This document shows positions 7,921 to 16,451 of a stretch of DNA of 45,805 nucleotides, piece by piece (the stretch's first letter is position 1; every line of letters begins with the position of its first letter). Source of the stretch: an uncultured Clostridia bacterium (GTDB lineage: Bacteria > Bacillota > Clostridia > Lachnospirales > Bianqueaceae); NCBI GenBank assembly GCA_944383515.1, contig CALWPV010000083.1, positions 1-45,805 on the forward strand, read 5' to 3'. The position numbers and the translations under genes were made by a program. Under the pieces are notes generated by a model that was not told the DNA's origin, did not search any database, and worked only from the letters and a program-made list of their open reading frames with translations.

Positions 7921-9288
7921 GTGAGACAAGAGGATTATCAGGCGCTAGCGATTGCGCTGCCCGAAGACATTGTAAAAGCTAAATGGTGCGGCGATTTCGA
8001 GCGTGCCACTCGCCTGATCGACCGCAGCCTGGCCGACCCTCGCACGCCCCAGTGCTTTAAGACGCGGCTGCGCCTAGAAAAAGAAATTATCGCGCGCCTG
8101 CCGCTCGATTATACTTACACCCTCGAACAGGCCACCGAGCTGGTACGGAGGGATATTCCTGATTTCACACAGGACGAGCTGGCTCAGCTGATGGACGAAG
8201 GCGCCGCTGAGTGGATTTACATTCAAGGCGTGCCCCACCTGGCCGCTCGCTTTTATGAGACTTTACTCAAGGTGAATCCCAATATTGCCCGCCGCGCGGG
8301 CCAAAATGGCGATTTTGAAAGCTCTGCCGAAAATCAAATGCTTATGCAGACCATTCGGGATATGCGGCGTCAGGGAGGCGTTCGGCGTCATATTCATATG
8401 CGCGCGTCGCTGCGGATTAAGGACGAGGCGTTTCGGCCCGGGCAGCGGGTGCGGGTGCATATGCCGATTCCGGCGGAGGCGCCGAATATGCGTGACATTC
8501 GCATTTTGCATGTGAGCGAGCCGGGGGCGCAGATTGGGGAGGCGCAGAGCGAGCAGCGGACGGTGTATTTTGAGAAGGTTATGCAGGAAAACGAGCCGTT
8601 TGTGGTGGAATATGAATACGACTGTCTGGCGCTGTACCATGATTTAAAGGAAGAGGAGGTACAGCCGGGCGAACCGGCGGGCGATTTAGCGCAGGAGCTA
8701 CCGCATATTCTGTTTACTCCTACCATTCGGGCGCTGGCGAGCGAGCTGGCAGAGGGCGAGCAAAATCCGCTGCGGCTGGCCCGTCGGTTTTATGATTTTT
8801 GTACTACGAAGGTGCGCTATTCGTTTATGCGGGAGTATTTTACCATTACGCAGATTCCTGAGTACGCGGCGCTGAATTTGCGCGGCGACTGCGGCGTGCA
8901 GGCGCTTTTGTTTATTACGCTTTGCCGCTCGGCGGGCATTGCCGCTCGCTGGCAATCGGGGCTGTATGTGACGCCGGCGGAAGCGGGGTGTCATGATTGG
9001 GCTATGTTTTATATAGAGCCGTATGGCTGGCTCTATGCCGATCCGTCCTTTGGCGGCAGCGCCTGGCGAAGCGGGAATCAGGAACGCTGGAACCACTATT
9101 TTGGCAATCTCGATCCGTATCGCATGGTGGCTAATCGGCGGTTCCAAGGGGCGTTTGTTCCTGACAAACAGCAGCTTCGTCTCGATCCCTACGACAATCA
9201 GGTGGGCGAGGTAGAATATGACAACTGCGGCTTAAAGCGCAGCGATTTGGAGTATGGCTGGGAAATTATTTCTCATGAAGAAGTGTGA
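7921..9288 (+). CDS. transglutaminase-like domain protein
   Basis: A 455-residue protein with a transglutaminase/protease-like core in its C-terminal half. The triad is visible as Cys324 (LRGDCGVQALLF), His358 (AGCHDWAMF) and Asp374 (YADPSFGG). The N-terminal 150 residues are helical and the middle (about 160-260) looks beta-rich, as in proteins of this class with a preceding Ig-like domain. No signal peptide is seen, so it is probably cytoplasmic, acting as a cysteine peptidase or amide-modifying enzyme. The start is GTG behind AGAAGGGA (7904-7911). The glutamine synthetase gene starts 15 bases after its stop, so they share a transcript. A link between a glutamine-handling fold and glutamine synthesis is suggestive but unproven. 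Confidence 0.82.
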   Translation: MRQEDYQALAIALPEDIVKAKWCGDFERATRLIDRSLADPRTPQCFKTRLRLEKEIIARLPLDYTYTLEQATELVRRDIPDFTQDELAQLMDEGAAEWIYIQGVPHLAARFYETLLKVNPNIARRAGQNGDFESSAENQMLMQTIRDMRRQGGVRRHIHMRASLRIKDEAFRPGQRVRVHMPIPAEAPNMRDIRILHVSEPGAQIGEAQSEQRTVYFEKVMQENEPFVVEYEYDCLALYHDLKEEEVQPGEPAGDLAQELPHILFTPTIRALASELAEGEQNPLRLARRFYDFCTTKVRYSFMREYFTITQIPEYAALNLRGDCGVQALLFITLCRSAGIAARWQSGLYVTPAEAGCHDWAMFYIEPYGWLYADPSFGGSAWRSGNQERWNHYFGNLDPYRMVANRRFQGAFVPDKQQLRLDPYDNQVGEVEYDNCGLKRSDLEYGWEIISHEEV

Positions 9289-9303
9289 AGAAAAGGAGAC
9301 TGA

Positions 9304-11412
9304 ATGAACAATACGACGATGCAAAACAGAGTGCCGGATATGTTTGGCAGCATGGTTTTTAACGATCATGTTATGAAAGAGCGGCTGCCGAAGGAAACGT
9401 ATAAAGCGCTGCAGCGCACCATAGCCGAAGGGCGTAAGCTAGATCCTACGGTGGCGAATGTGGTGGCTAACGCAATGAAAGACTGGGCAACCGAGAAGGG
9501 CGCTACTCACTTTACGCACTGGTTCCAGCCCATGACCGGCATTACCGCGGAAAAACATGATAGCTTTATTAGCCCTGTAGAAGGGGGCCATATTATTATG
9601 GAGTTCTCCGGTAAAGAGCTGGTTAAAGGTGAGCCGGACGCCTCTAGTTTTCCTAATGGCGGTCTGCGTTCTACGTTTGAGGCCCGGGGGTATACCGCAT
9701 GGGATCCCTCTTCGTATGCGTTTATTAAGGATCAGACGCTCTGTATTCCCACGGTATTTTATTCTTATGGCGGCGAGGCGCTCGATAAGAAAACGCCGCT
9801 GCTGCGTTCGCTAGAGGCAATCAATAAGCAGGGGCTGCGTATTTTGCGCTTGTTTGGCCATAACGACGTGAAGCGGCTCAAAGTAACGGTGGGGCCGGAG
9901 CAGGAATATTTTCTCATTAGTCGTAAAAAGTATTATCAGCGGCAGGATCTTGTGATCTGCGGGCGTACGCTGTTTGGAGCCAGACCGCCCAAAGGGCAGG
10001 AAATGGAAGATCACTATTTCGGTACCATTAAACCGCGTGTGGCCGAATTTATGGCCGATCTGGACGAAGAGCTGTGGAAACTGGGAATTTTGGCGAAGAC
10101 CGAGCATAATGAAGCGGCTCCGGCTCAGCATGAGCTGGCGCCTATCTTTACCGAGGCTAATATCGCGGTAGACCATAACCAGCTGACAATGGAGATTATG
10201 AAAAAAGTGGCCCGGCGGCACGATCTGGCCTGCCTGCTGCATGAAAAACCGTTCGACGGCGTAAACGGAAGCGGAAAACATAATAACTGGTCTCTGAGCA
10301 CCGATACGGGCATCAATCTGCTGGAGCCTGGCGATTCACCCAGGGAAAACGCTCAGTTTTTACTCTTCTTGGTTGCGGTCATTAAAGCGGTAGACGAATA
10401 TCAGGATTTGCTGCGCGTTTCTATTGCCAGCGCCAATAATGATCACCGGCTGGGAGGCAATGAAGCGCCTCCGGCTATTGTTTCTATGTTTTTGGGCGAC
10501 GAGCTGACGCAGATTTTAGACACCATTGAGAATGACAGCGATTATGAGCAGCAAGACCGGCAAGAGCTGAAGGTAGGCGTTCATATTTTGCCGCGCTTTG
10601 CGCGGGATACCACCGATCGCAACCGTACGTCGCCGTTTGCCTTTACGGGCAATAAATTTGAGTTCCGTATGCCGGGATCGGGTTCTTCGGTGTCGAGTCC
10701 GAATGTGATTTTAAATACAATCGTGGCGGAGGCGCTTTCTCAGTTTGCGGACGAGCTGGAAAACGAAGCGGATTTTGAGTCTGCTTTGCATGACCTGATT
10801 AAGCGTACCATTCGCGATCATAAGCGGATTATTTTCAACGGTAACAATTATTCGAAAGAATGGGTTGAGGAAGCCGCCAGACGCGGACTCGGCAACTGCG
10901 AGACCACGGTGGACGCGCTGGCCAGTTATCTGGACGAAAAAAATGTGCAGCTGTTTACCAAGCACAAAATTTATACCGCAGCTGAGCTGCGTTCTCGTTT
11001 TGATATTCAGCTGGAGAGCTATTGCAAAACGCTGAATATGGAAGCGCTTACCATGATCGATATGGCGTATAAGGAGATCTTTCCGGCGGTTTCTAAATAT
11101 GTGGATTTCCTGTGTGAAACCGTGGTGCATAAAAAGCAGGCAGGTCTGATCGATGTTAAGACCAACGAGGAAATTTTGGCGCAGCAGCTGTCTAAACTTT
11201 CGGCGCAGGGCTTTGATAAGCTGCGTCATTTAGAAGACGTGCGCAGCCGTGCGTTTACCATTGAAGATATCCACGAGAAAGCTATGTATTATAAAGACGC
11301 GGTGCTTCCGGCTATGGAAGCTCTGCGGACCGACGCGGACCAGATGGAACGCCTTACGGCGGAGAGCTACTGGCCCTACCCGACCTACAGCAAGCTGCTG
11401 TTTTATGTGTAA
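9304..11412 (+). CDS. glnN: glutamine synthetase type III
   Basis: At 702 residues this matches the long type III glutamine synthetases (GlnN) rather than the roughly 450-residue type I enzymes. It makes glutamine from glutamate, ammonia and ATP in the cytoplasm. Recognisable blocks are FTHWFQPMTG near residue 75, PDASSFPNGGLRSTFEARG near 115, the glutamate/metal segment VGPEQEYFLI near 200, NEAAPAQHELAPIF near 275, the ATP-site GSGKHNNWSLS near 325 and FTGNKFEFRMPGSG near 450. The ATG follows AAAAGGAGA (9292-9300). It is the second gene of a unit with the transglutaminase-like protein. No P-II gene or riboswitch is seen nearby. Confidence 0.95.
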   Translation: MNNTTMQNRVPDMFGSMVFNDHVMKERLPKETYKALQRTIAEGRKLDPTVANVVANAMKDWATEKGATHFTHWFQPMTGITAEKHDSFISPVEGGHIIMEFSGKELVKGEPDASSFPNGGLRSTFEARGYTAWDPSSYAFIKDQTLCIPTVFYSYGGEALDKKTPLLRSLEAINKQGLRILRLFGHNDVKRLKVTVGPEQEYFLISRKKYYQRQDLVICGRTLFGARPPKGQEMEDHYFGTIKPRVAEFMADLDEELWKLGILAKTEHNEAAPAQHELAPIFTEANIAVDHNQLTMEIMKKVARRHDLACLLHEKPFDGVNGSGKHNNWSLSTDTGINLLEPGDSPRENAQFLLFLVAVIKAVDEYQDLLRVSIASANNDHRLGGNEAPPAIVSMFLGDELTQILDTIENDSDYEQQDRQELKVGVHILPRFARDTTDRNRTSPFAFTGNKFEFRMPGSGSSVSSPNVILNTIVAEALSQFADELENEADFESALHDLIKRTIRDHKRIIFNGNNYSKEWVEEAARRGLGNCETTVDALASYLDEKNVQLFTKHKIYTAAELRSRFDIQLESYCKTLNMEALTMIDMAYKEIFPAVSKYVDFLCETVVHKKQAGLIDVKTNEEILAQQLSKLSAQGFDKLRHLEDVRSRAFTIEDIHEKAMYYKDAVLPAMEALRTDADQMERLTAESYWPYPTYSKLLFYV

Positions 11413-11438
11413 GGAGCATGGGTAGAAGACTAGCGCCT

Positions 11439-11648
11439 TTACTCAAAGTAAAACAGTTCTTCAAATTTTTTGTCGAGCGCAATACAGAGGATCAGCGCTA
11501 ACTTGGCGCTGGGCGTAAACTGCCCTGTTTCAATAGAACTAATGGTGTTGCGCGAGACGCCGACAAGCTCTGCCAGGGCCGACTGGGAGAGCTTTTTTTC
11601 AGCCCTGGCTTCTTTAAGGCGATTGCGTAAAATTAAAGTATCGTCCAT
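11439..11648 (-). CDS. Xre/Cro-type helix-turn-helix repressor
   Basis: A 69-residue single-domain DNA-binding protein. The HTH_3 helix-turn-helix is clear (LSQSALAELVGVSRNTISSIE, about residues 20-40). Small regulators of this type usually repress their own operon with a neighbouring membrane gene. Here the partner lies just upstream (9 bases away), and the shared leftward promoter overlaps a striking twin palindrome (12024-12062) that is the likely operator. The gene converges with glnN; no obvious terminator lies in the 26 bases between them. Confidence 0.88.
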   Translation of the reverse strand: MDDTLILRNRLKEARAEKKLSQSALAELVGVSRNTISSIETGQFTPSAKLALILCIALDKKFEELFYFE

Positions 11649-11657
11649 GGCGTAACC

Positions 11658-11981
11658 TCAGCGGAAAAAGGGAAGAACAGAAGAGAGGACAAACGCAATG
11701 AGACTGCAGATACAAGCGGCGGCAGCCAGTTCGCTACCCAGCAGCGTGCGTCTGTTTTGCGTAACACGGTAAGATTCTTTAAAACGCGAGGCGGTAAAAG
11801 CAAAGAACATGGCTAAATACGCTTCAATATTTTGCCCGGTTAATAATGCGACAAGCGTTACAACAATAAAAATAACGCAAAAAATCGCGTACCCTTTACG
11901 CAGTCCTTCGCTCTCCATGTGTTGTTCCATTTCGTCGTTTTCTTCCTGACGGCTTTTAGCTAATATTTCTTCTTTGTTCAT
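11658..11981 (-). CDS. small membrane protein of an Xre-linked pair
   Basis: A 107-residue protein with three hydrophobic helices (about 31-49, 54-66 and 82-104), preceded by a charged N-terminus (MNKEEILAKSRQEENDEMEQ). An upstream in-frame ATG would add 27 residues, but the start at 11981 is preferred because an AAAGGAG site (11992-11998) lies right before it and the extension would run into the promoter. I do not recognise a named function; proteins of this size and layout are commonly paired with a small Xre regulator in Bacillota. It is co-transcribed with the repressor gene. Confidence 0.75.
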   Translation of the reverse strand: MNKEEILAKSRQEENDEMEQHMESEGLRKGYAIFCVIFIVVTLVALLTGQNIEAYLAMFFAFTASRFKESYRVTQNRRTLLGSELAAAACICSLIAFVLSSVLPFFR

Positions 11982-12014
11982 GGTAACAAGCTCCTTTCGG
12001 TGTTGGATAAACCA

Positions 12015-12043
12015 AGTATAACATTGCCAAGTAAACTTGTCAA
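12015..12043 (-). promoter_or_regulatory. leftward promoter of the membrane protein-Xre operon
   Basis: Reading leftward, a perfect TTGACA -35 (12043-12038) and TATACT -10 (12020-12015) are spaced by 17 bases. The -35 box and most of the spacer lie inside the twin palindrome, so repressor binding would block RNA polymerase. Confidence 0.85.
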
Positions 12044-12062
12044 TACCAAGTTTACTTGGCAA
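12024..12062. promoter_or_regulatory. twin-palindrome operator (likely Xre autorepressor site)
   Basis: Two perfectly inverted 16-base arms (12024-12039 and 12047-12062) flank a 7-base centre. Each arm itself contains a smaller palindrome, CAAGT-N2-ACTTG, so the element offers two adjacent dimer sites. A further half-site CCAAGT (12012-12017) overlaps the -10 box. The geometry fits cooperative binding of the small Xre protein encoded downstream. It could also affect the rightward gene at 12135. Confidence 0.8.
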
Positions 12063-12134
12063 TATATTTTTTTATGGAGTGTCACGCCCAGCTAGGGAAG
12101 CGCATATACTAGGCAAAAACAGGAGAATTTTATT

Positions 12135-13379
12135 ATGCCAAATTCTTTTGGTACATTGCGGGTAGAAACGCGGACGGAAATCGGCTTTCTCCCCGTGCAG
12201 GGAGCTACCGTTACCGTGCGGGCTTCGGGGAGCGATCAGGTTTTGGAGGTGATGCGTACAGACGAGTCGGGCAATACAGAAGCGGTGCCGCTTCCGGCGC
12301 CGGATGTCGAATATTCACTGGTTCCCCAAGAAGAGGTGCGGCCGTATGCAACGTATGATCTAACCATTGAGTCTCCGGATATGGAAACCGTACGGATCGA
12401 GGGAACTCAGATTTTTGCCGGGCAGGAGGCCATTCAAGAAGTGCGAACCGCCCCGCCGCTTTCCGGCTTTGCCGCGGGAAGTACAGAGCCCATTGAGATT
12501 GCCGATAATACGCTGTGGGGTACGTTTCCGGAGAAAATTCCGGAGGACGAGGTAAAGCCGCTGGATTTTCTGAATGAGGACGGATTTGTGGTGCTGCCGA
12601 ATGTGGTGGTGCCGGAGTTTGTGATTGTGCATGACGGCCGGCCGGGCGAGAGCGCAAACGACTACTGGGTACCGTATGCGACGTATATTAAGAATGTGGC
12701 GAGCAGCGAGGTGTATTCAACATGGCATGAGAACGCGCTGCTGGCGAATATTCTGGCGATTATGTCGTTTACGTTAAACCGCGTGTATACCGAGTGGTAT
12801 CCGTCTAAAGGGTATCCGTTTACCATTACGTCGTCAACGGCGTACGATCAGAAGTATGTGCATGGGCGCAATATTTACGAGAGCATTTCGCAGGCCGTAG
12901 ATAGCGTGTTTACCAATTACGTGACGCGGCCGGATATTGTGCAGCCGCTGCTTACGCAGTACTGCGACGGGCGTAGAGTAAGCTGTCCGGGCTGGCTTTC
13001 GCAGTGGGGCTCGGAGGAGCTGGCGCAGCAGGGGTATAGCGCGCTGAATATTTTGCGGTATTATTATGGCTACGACATTACGCTAGATACGGCTGAGCGT
13101 GTGGAAGGCGTGCCGGCGTCGTACCCGGGAACGCCGCTGCGCTATGGCGACAGCGGGCCGAACGTGACCATTATCCAGCGGCAGCTGAAGCGGATTCGGC
13201 AAGATTATCCGGCCATTCCGGATTTGGCGGTAGACGGTATTTTCGGGCGCGGCACCGAGGCGGCGGTGCGCAAGTTCCAGTCGGTATTTAATTTGACGTC
13301 CGACGGCATTGTCGGCAAGCGCACCTGGTACCGCCTTTCGCAGATTTATACGGCGGTCAGTGGCTTGGCGGAGCTGTAG
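12135..13379 (+). CDS. SpoIID-like protein with C-terminal peptidoglycan-binding domain
   Basis: A 414-residue protein in three parts. Residues 1-95 are a beta-sandwich segment of the carboxypeptidase-regulatory-like kind. The middle (about 165-310) has the look of a SpoIID/LytB-type domain: VPYATYIKNVASSEVYSTW, then an Ala/Leu-rich helix and a Ser/Thr-rich strand region. Residues about 333-405 are a PG_binding_1 domain (LRYGDSGPNVTIIQRQLKRI, then VDGIFGRGTEAAVRKFQ). No signal peptide is seen, so export would need another route, or it acts inside, for example in a spore or mother-cell compartment. The ATG follows CAGGAGA (12119-12125); TATACT at 12105-12110 may be its -10. The SpoIID assignment is tentative; the peptidoglycan-binding domain is firm. 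Confidence 0.75.
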   Translation: MPNSFGTLRVETRTEIGFLPVQGATVTVRASGSDQVLEVMRTDESGNTEAVPLPAPDVEYSLVPQEEVRPYATYDLTIESPDMETVRIEGTQIFAGQEAIQEVRTAPPLSGFAAGSTEPIEIADNTLWGTFPEKIPEDEVKPLDFLNEDGFVVLPNVVVPEFVIVHDGRPGESANDYWVPYATYIKNVASSEVYSTWHENALLANILAIMSFTLNRVYTEWYPSKGYPFTITSSTAYDQKYVHGRNIYESISQAVDSVFTNYVTRPDIVQPLLTQYCDGRRVSCPGWLSQWGSEELAQQGYSALNILRYYYGYDITLDTAERVEGVPASYPGTPLRYGDSGPNVTIIQRQLKRIRQDYPAIPDLAVDGIFGRGTEAAVRKFQSVFNLTSDGIVGKRTWYRLSQIYTAVSGLAEL

Positions 13380-13394
13380 AGGAAGCGGTTCCAA

Positions 13395-13434
13395 TAAAAA
13401 ACTCCCTATTCATAGAAACAGAATAGGGAGTTTT
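13395..13434. terminator. bidirectional terminator between convergent genes
   Basis: A perfect 14-bp stem (13398-13411 with 13421-13434), with A-rich left and T-rich right flanks, serves both the rightward peptidoglycan-binding gene and the leftward htrA gene, which converge here. Confidence 0.9.
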
Positions 13435-13446
13435 GTCACGCTTTGC

Positions 13447-14751
13447 TTATAAGCTGCTTCCCGAGCCGGCACTGCTCTGCGTGCTGTATCCGGTCGGATT
13501 GGTCTGATTCTGAATTTCGTCCGGCACTTCTTCGCCCGCGATCACTTCTAAGGTCATGGTCTGACCGGAACGAGAAATCTCAAACTGCAGGCTGTCGCCT
13601 ACCGATACGTTCTCCAGGAGCGCCTTCAAATCGTCGATCGACTCAATATCCGTGCCATTAACCGAGATAATGCGGTCGCCGGGCTGCAGGCCGGCTTCAT
13701 CGGCCGCCGAACCTTTCGTCATACTGTAAATGTAGGTGCCCATTTCACTAACACGGTACATCCACGCCATTTGATCCGTATTGATGTCAATGAGGGTTAC
13801 ACCCAGGCTTACACGGCCCGTTACATAACCGTATTCTTTTAGATCGTCCAGCACTTCAACCACGTTGTCAATCGGAATGGCAAATCCCAGACCTTCTACG
13901 TCGTCGCCTCTGGATTTAGCAACAACCAAACCAATCAGGTTGCCCTGCGCGTCAAACAAACCGCCGCCGGAGTTACCCGGATTCACTGCCGCGTCTGTCT
14001 GTAACAGCGTCATGGTTTCGCCGTCCAGCGTAATGTTACGATCTTTCGCGCTTAAAATGCCCTGCGTTACCGTGCCGCCCAGCTGTCCCAGCGGGTTACC
14101 AATGGCTACAACCGTTTGCCCCACTAACAGGTCAGACGAAGTTCCAATGGAAGCCGGCGTCAGACCGCTGGCCTCAATTTTCAGAAGAGCAACGTCCAGC
14201 TGATTGTCCAGACCAACTAAGGTAGCCGGATAAGACTCGCCGTTATGCAGCGTTACCGTAATGCTCGTCGCATTCTCAATGACATGGTGGTTAGTAATAA
14301 TGTAACCGTCTTCTGTCACAATGACGCCTGATCCGGCGCCCGACGAAATGTATTGCTGCAACATAGTGCCCGTCTGAACTGTTTCCGTTGTAATCTCTAC
14401 CACGCTGTCAGCCGTCTTCTCTACTATTTCTGGCGTAGTCAACGCGCCATCCTCCGTTTGCGCCATGCGAAGCGCCAGCTCGTCCGAAGTCGGCGTGCTG
14501 TCTTCGCCAGTCGTCGAGGAATCTGCCGAAGCCGTCTGGCTGCCCTGCATATTGTGCCGCCAGATCCAGCCGCCGCCAAATCCTACCGCCGTGAAAAGCA
14601 CCGCGCAGGCAATAACAAGTGCAACAAGTCCCTTCGGCCCCATGCCGCCAGGTTTCTTAGGTGTTTCAGGCTGATAAGAATTGGGATACTGATTGGGGTT
14701 TGAACCCTGATTCGGGTTCTGATTAGGTTCATATAGATTCATATCACTCAT
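13447..14751 (-). CDS. htrA: HtrA/DegP-like membrane-anchored serine protease
   Basis: A 434-residue envelope quality-control protease. A Pro/Asn/Gln-rich cytoplasmic N-terminus precedes one transmembrane anchor (about residues 41-64). The trypsin-like domain has the full triad: His156 (ITNHHVIENA), Asp186 (NQLDVALLK) and Ser261 (NPGNSGGGLFD). A C-terminal PDZ domain (about 325-405; AADEAGLQPGDRIISVNG) binds substrate tails. The start at 14751 is chosen because a perfect AAGGAGG site (14766-14760) sits just before it; an upstream ATG at 14769 would overlap that site. It is transcribed alone. No CssR-type or sigma-specific box could be assigned upstream with confidence. Confidence 0.93.
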   Translation of the reverse strand: MSDMNLYEPNQNPNQGSNPNQYPNSYQPETPKKPGGMGPKGLVALVIACAVLFTAVGFGGGWIWRHNMQGSQTASADSSTTGEDSTPTSDELALRMAQTEDGALTTPEIVEKTADSVVEITTETVQTGTMLQQYISSGAGSGVIVTEDGYIITNHHVIENATSITVTLHNGESYPATLVGLDNQLDVALLKIEASGLTPASIGTSSDLLVGQTVVAIGNPLGQLGGTVTQGILSAKDRNITLDGETMTLLQTDAAVNPGNSGGGLFDAQGNLIGLVVAKSRGDDVEGLGFAIPIDNVVEVLDDLKEYGYVTGRVSLGVTLIDINTDQMAWMYRVSEMGTYIYSMTKGSAADEAGLQPGDRIISVNGTDIESIDDLKALLENVSVGDSLQFEISRSGQTMTLEVIAGEEVPDEIQNQTNPTGYSTQSSAGSGSSL

Positions 14752-14863
14752 GATAAAAACCTCCTTCAAACTTCATGCTGATATTCTATCTAATAAATTT
14801 GTCCAAAGTATGTAAATCTTATGATAAGTTTTTAACCAATTTATGAAAAAATTGAAAACAGAC

Positions 14864-14911
14864 AAAAAGGGCAAGCGGCGCGGCCGCTAACCGGACCACG
14901 CCGCTCGCCCT
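14864..14911 (-). terminator. intrinsic terminator of the aldo/keto reductase gene
   Basis: A 13-bp GC-rich stem with one mismatch (14911-14899 with 14880-14868) is followed, reading leftward, by a run of Ts. It separates the reductase from htrA. Confidence 0.75.
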
Positions 14912-14942
14912 GATAAAGTCGGCGAGAGCTGATAATATTGTG

Positions 14943-16085
14943 TTAGCCGAGCAGAGCCGCGGCGGCCTTCATGCGGTCGGCAATGGCTACGCCAAACGGA
15001 CAGCGGCTTTCGCAAAGCTTACAGCCAATGCAGTCGGCCGCGGTAGCGCCAAGGGCCTGATAGTGGTCGCGCACGGAGGCCGGAACTTCGCTTTGCATGG
15101 TGGCTAAATCGTAGTATTGATTGACCATGGCAATGTCGATATTTTGCGGACATGGTTTGCAGTGTCCGCAGTAGGTGCACTGTCCGTAATACGCGCGTTT
15201 GGGAGCGCCGGCCAGAGCGGTGGCATAATCTTTTTCCGCGTCGGTAGCGGTTTCGTAGGCTACAGCGGCGTCGACGTGCTCGGGCGTGTCATAGCCGACC
15301 ATAACCGAGGCCACGGCGGGGCGCGTGAGACAGTAGTGAAGGCACTGTACGGGTGTCAGAGCCGTGCCAAAGGGAGAGCGCGCCGCGTCGAACAGGCGGC
15401 CGCCGGCGTAGCCCTTCATTACGGTAATGCCCACGTCTTCACGCTCGCAGAGACGGTAAAGGTTGGCGCGGTCGGGATTGATGCCGCCCAGGTCTTCGGC
15501 GTATTCGTCGGCAAAAAGAGTGTTAATGTCTTCGCTGGCGGGCAGCATGTCGAAAGCGGGGTTAACGCTGAACAGAATCATTTCAATAAAGCCGCTCTGG
15601 GCTGCCAGCTGGGCAACTTTAGGGTTGTGCGTGCTCATACCGATGTGGCGGATGGTACCGTTTTGCTTGAGTTCATTCACATAGTCCATGTAGGGAGAAT
15701 GCTGTAGCGCGTGCCACTCGGCTTCCTGATCGATAAAGTGGATCATGCCTAGGTCGATGTAGTCGGTTTGCAGACGTGTGAGCAGATCCTCAAAGGCCTC
15801 TTTAACAACGGGCAGCTCGCGCGTGCGCACATACTGACCATTTTGCCAGGTGGAGCCAATGTGCCCCTGAATGTACCACTTATCGCGGCTGCCGGCAATG
15901 GCCTTACCAATGTTGCTGCGGACATTCGGCTCACTCATCCAGCAGTCTAAAATGTTAATGCCGTAAGAAGCGCAGCGGTCAATCACAGCTTTGCATTCTT
16001 CGGTGGTATGGCGTTCCAGCCATTCGCCTCCCAGGCCAATTTCGCTAACCATGAGTCCGGTTTTTCCTAATCGTCTATAGTTCAT
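14943..16085 (-). CDS. aldo/keto reductase with C-terminal ferredoxin-type 4Fe-4S domain
   Basis: A 380-residue oxidoreductase. The N-terminal two-thirds is an aldo/keto reductase barrel (start MNYRRLGKTGLMVSEIGLGG; DLGMIHFID and IRHIGMSTHN are conserved segments). The C-terminus adds two clusters of cysteines, CTYCGHCKPCP and CIGCKLCESRCPFGV, each suited to a 4Fe-4S centre. This AKR-ferredoxin form is common in anaerobes and may couple carbonyl reduction to ferredoxin rather than only NADPH. The chosen start (16085) has a GGAGG site at 16096-16091; a longer frame upstream lacks one. The gene is monocistronic and leftward. The substrate is unknown. Confidence 0.92.
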   Translation of the reverse strand: MNYRRLGKTGLMVSEIGLGGEWLERHTTEECKAVIDRCASYGINILDCWMSEPNVRSNIGKAIAGSRDKWYIQGHIGSTWQNGQYVRTRELPVVKEAFEDLLTRLQTDYIDLGMIHFIDQEAEWHALQHSPYMDYVNELKQNGTIRHIGMSTHNPKVAQLAAQSGFIEMILFSVNPAFDMLPASEDINTLFADEYAEDLGGINPDRANLYRLCEREDVGITVMKGYAGGRLFDAARSPFGTALTPVQCLHYCLTRPAVASVMVGYDTPEHVDAAVAYETATDAEKDYATALAGAPKRAYYGQCTYCGHCKPCPQNIDIAMVNQYYDLATMQSEVPASVRDHYQALGATAADCIGCKLCESRCPFGVAIADRMKAAAALLG

Positions 16086-16320
16086 ACTTATCCTCCATTC
16101 TAAAGCGTCTGCATGCGCTTTTTTCATTATTATATAGTGTACCACCTATAGCTTGCTGAAGGTCAAGCGTGAATTGCAGTTTTTGGCAAAAAAAATTAGG
16201 TAGGGCATGGGGCGTACCGGTACGGCAGCGTGGCAGCAGGTCCGAGAATAAGGAGAAGCGGTCAGAAAATGATTTTACATAAAATTAAGAAAGAAAAGGT
16301 TATTAAATTATGTTTTTTGC
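16086..16320. other. gene-free divergent intergenic stretch
   Basis: With the promoter region to its right, this gap between the leftward reductase and the rightward NagB fusion exceeds 300 bases. It contains a hairpin (16102-16107 with 16116-16121) in the reductase leader, a possible leftward -35 TTGACC (16166-16161) with no well-spaced -10, and a perfect 12-base palindrome, CGTACCGGTACG (16213-16224), which could be an operator. A 24-codon frame at 16269-16343 has AGGAG upstream, but nothing else supports it. Confidence 0.4.
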
Positions 16321-16349
16321 TTTTCAGAACGAAAACGGTATAGTATAAT
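16321..16349 (+). promoter_or_regulatory. promoter of the NagB-GNAT gene
   Basis: TTTTCA (16321-16326) and a perfect TATAAT (16344-16349) are 17 bases apart. The 5' leader of about 95 bases can form an 8-bp stem (16360-16367 with 16397-16404) before the ribosome binding site at about 16435-16440. Confidence 0.65.
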
Positions 16350-16451
16350 AGATGCAGCAGACGCAGCCTGATGTGATTCTGTTTTCAAGTACCAGCGCTG
16401 CGTCCGTGGGCATAGCCTGATTTTAATTATTAAAGAAAGGATTCCAATGCT

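Noticed and set aside
14770..14850. Leftward promoter for htrA.
   Set aside because: TTTACA-N17-TTAGAT and TTGGAC-based pairs were considered, but -10 matches were too poor to report.
15117..15707. A 196-codon rightward open frame inside the aldo/keto reductase gene.
   Set aside because: It is antisense to a well-conserved reductase-ferredoxin protein; a GC-rich coding region easily leaves such open frames.
16102..16121. Hairpin followed by Ts on the rightward strand.
   Set aside because: No rightward gene ends here; it lies in the leader of the leftward reductase, where no T run follows it.
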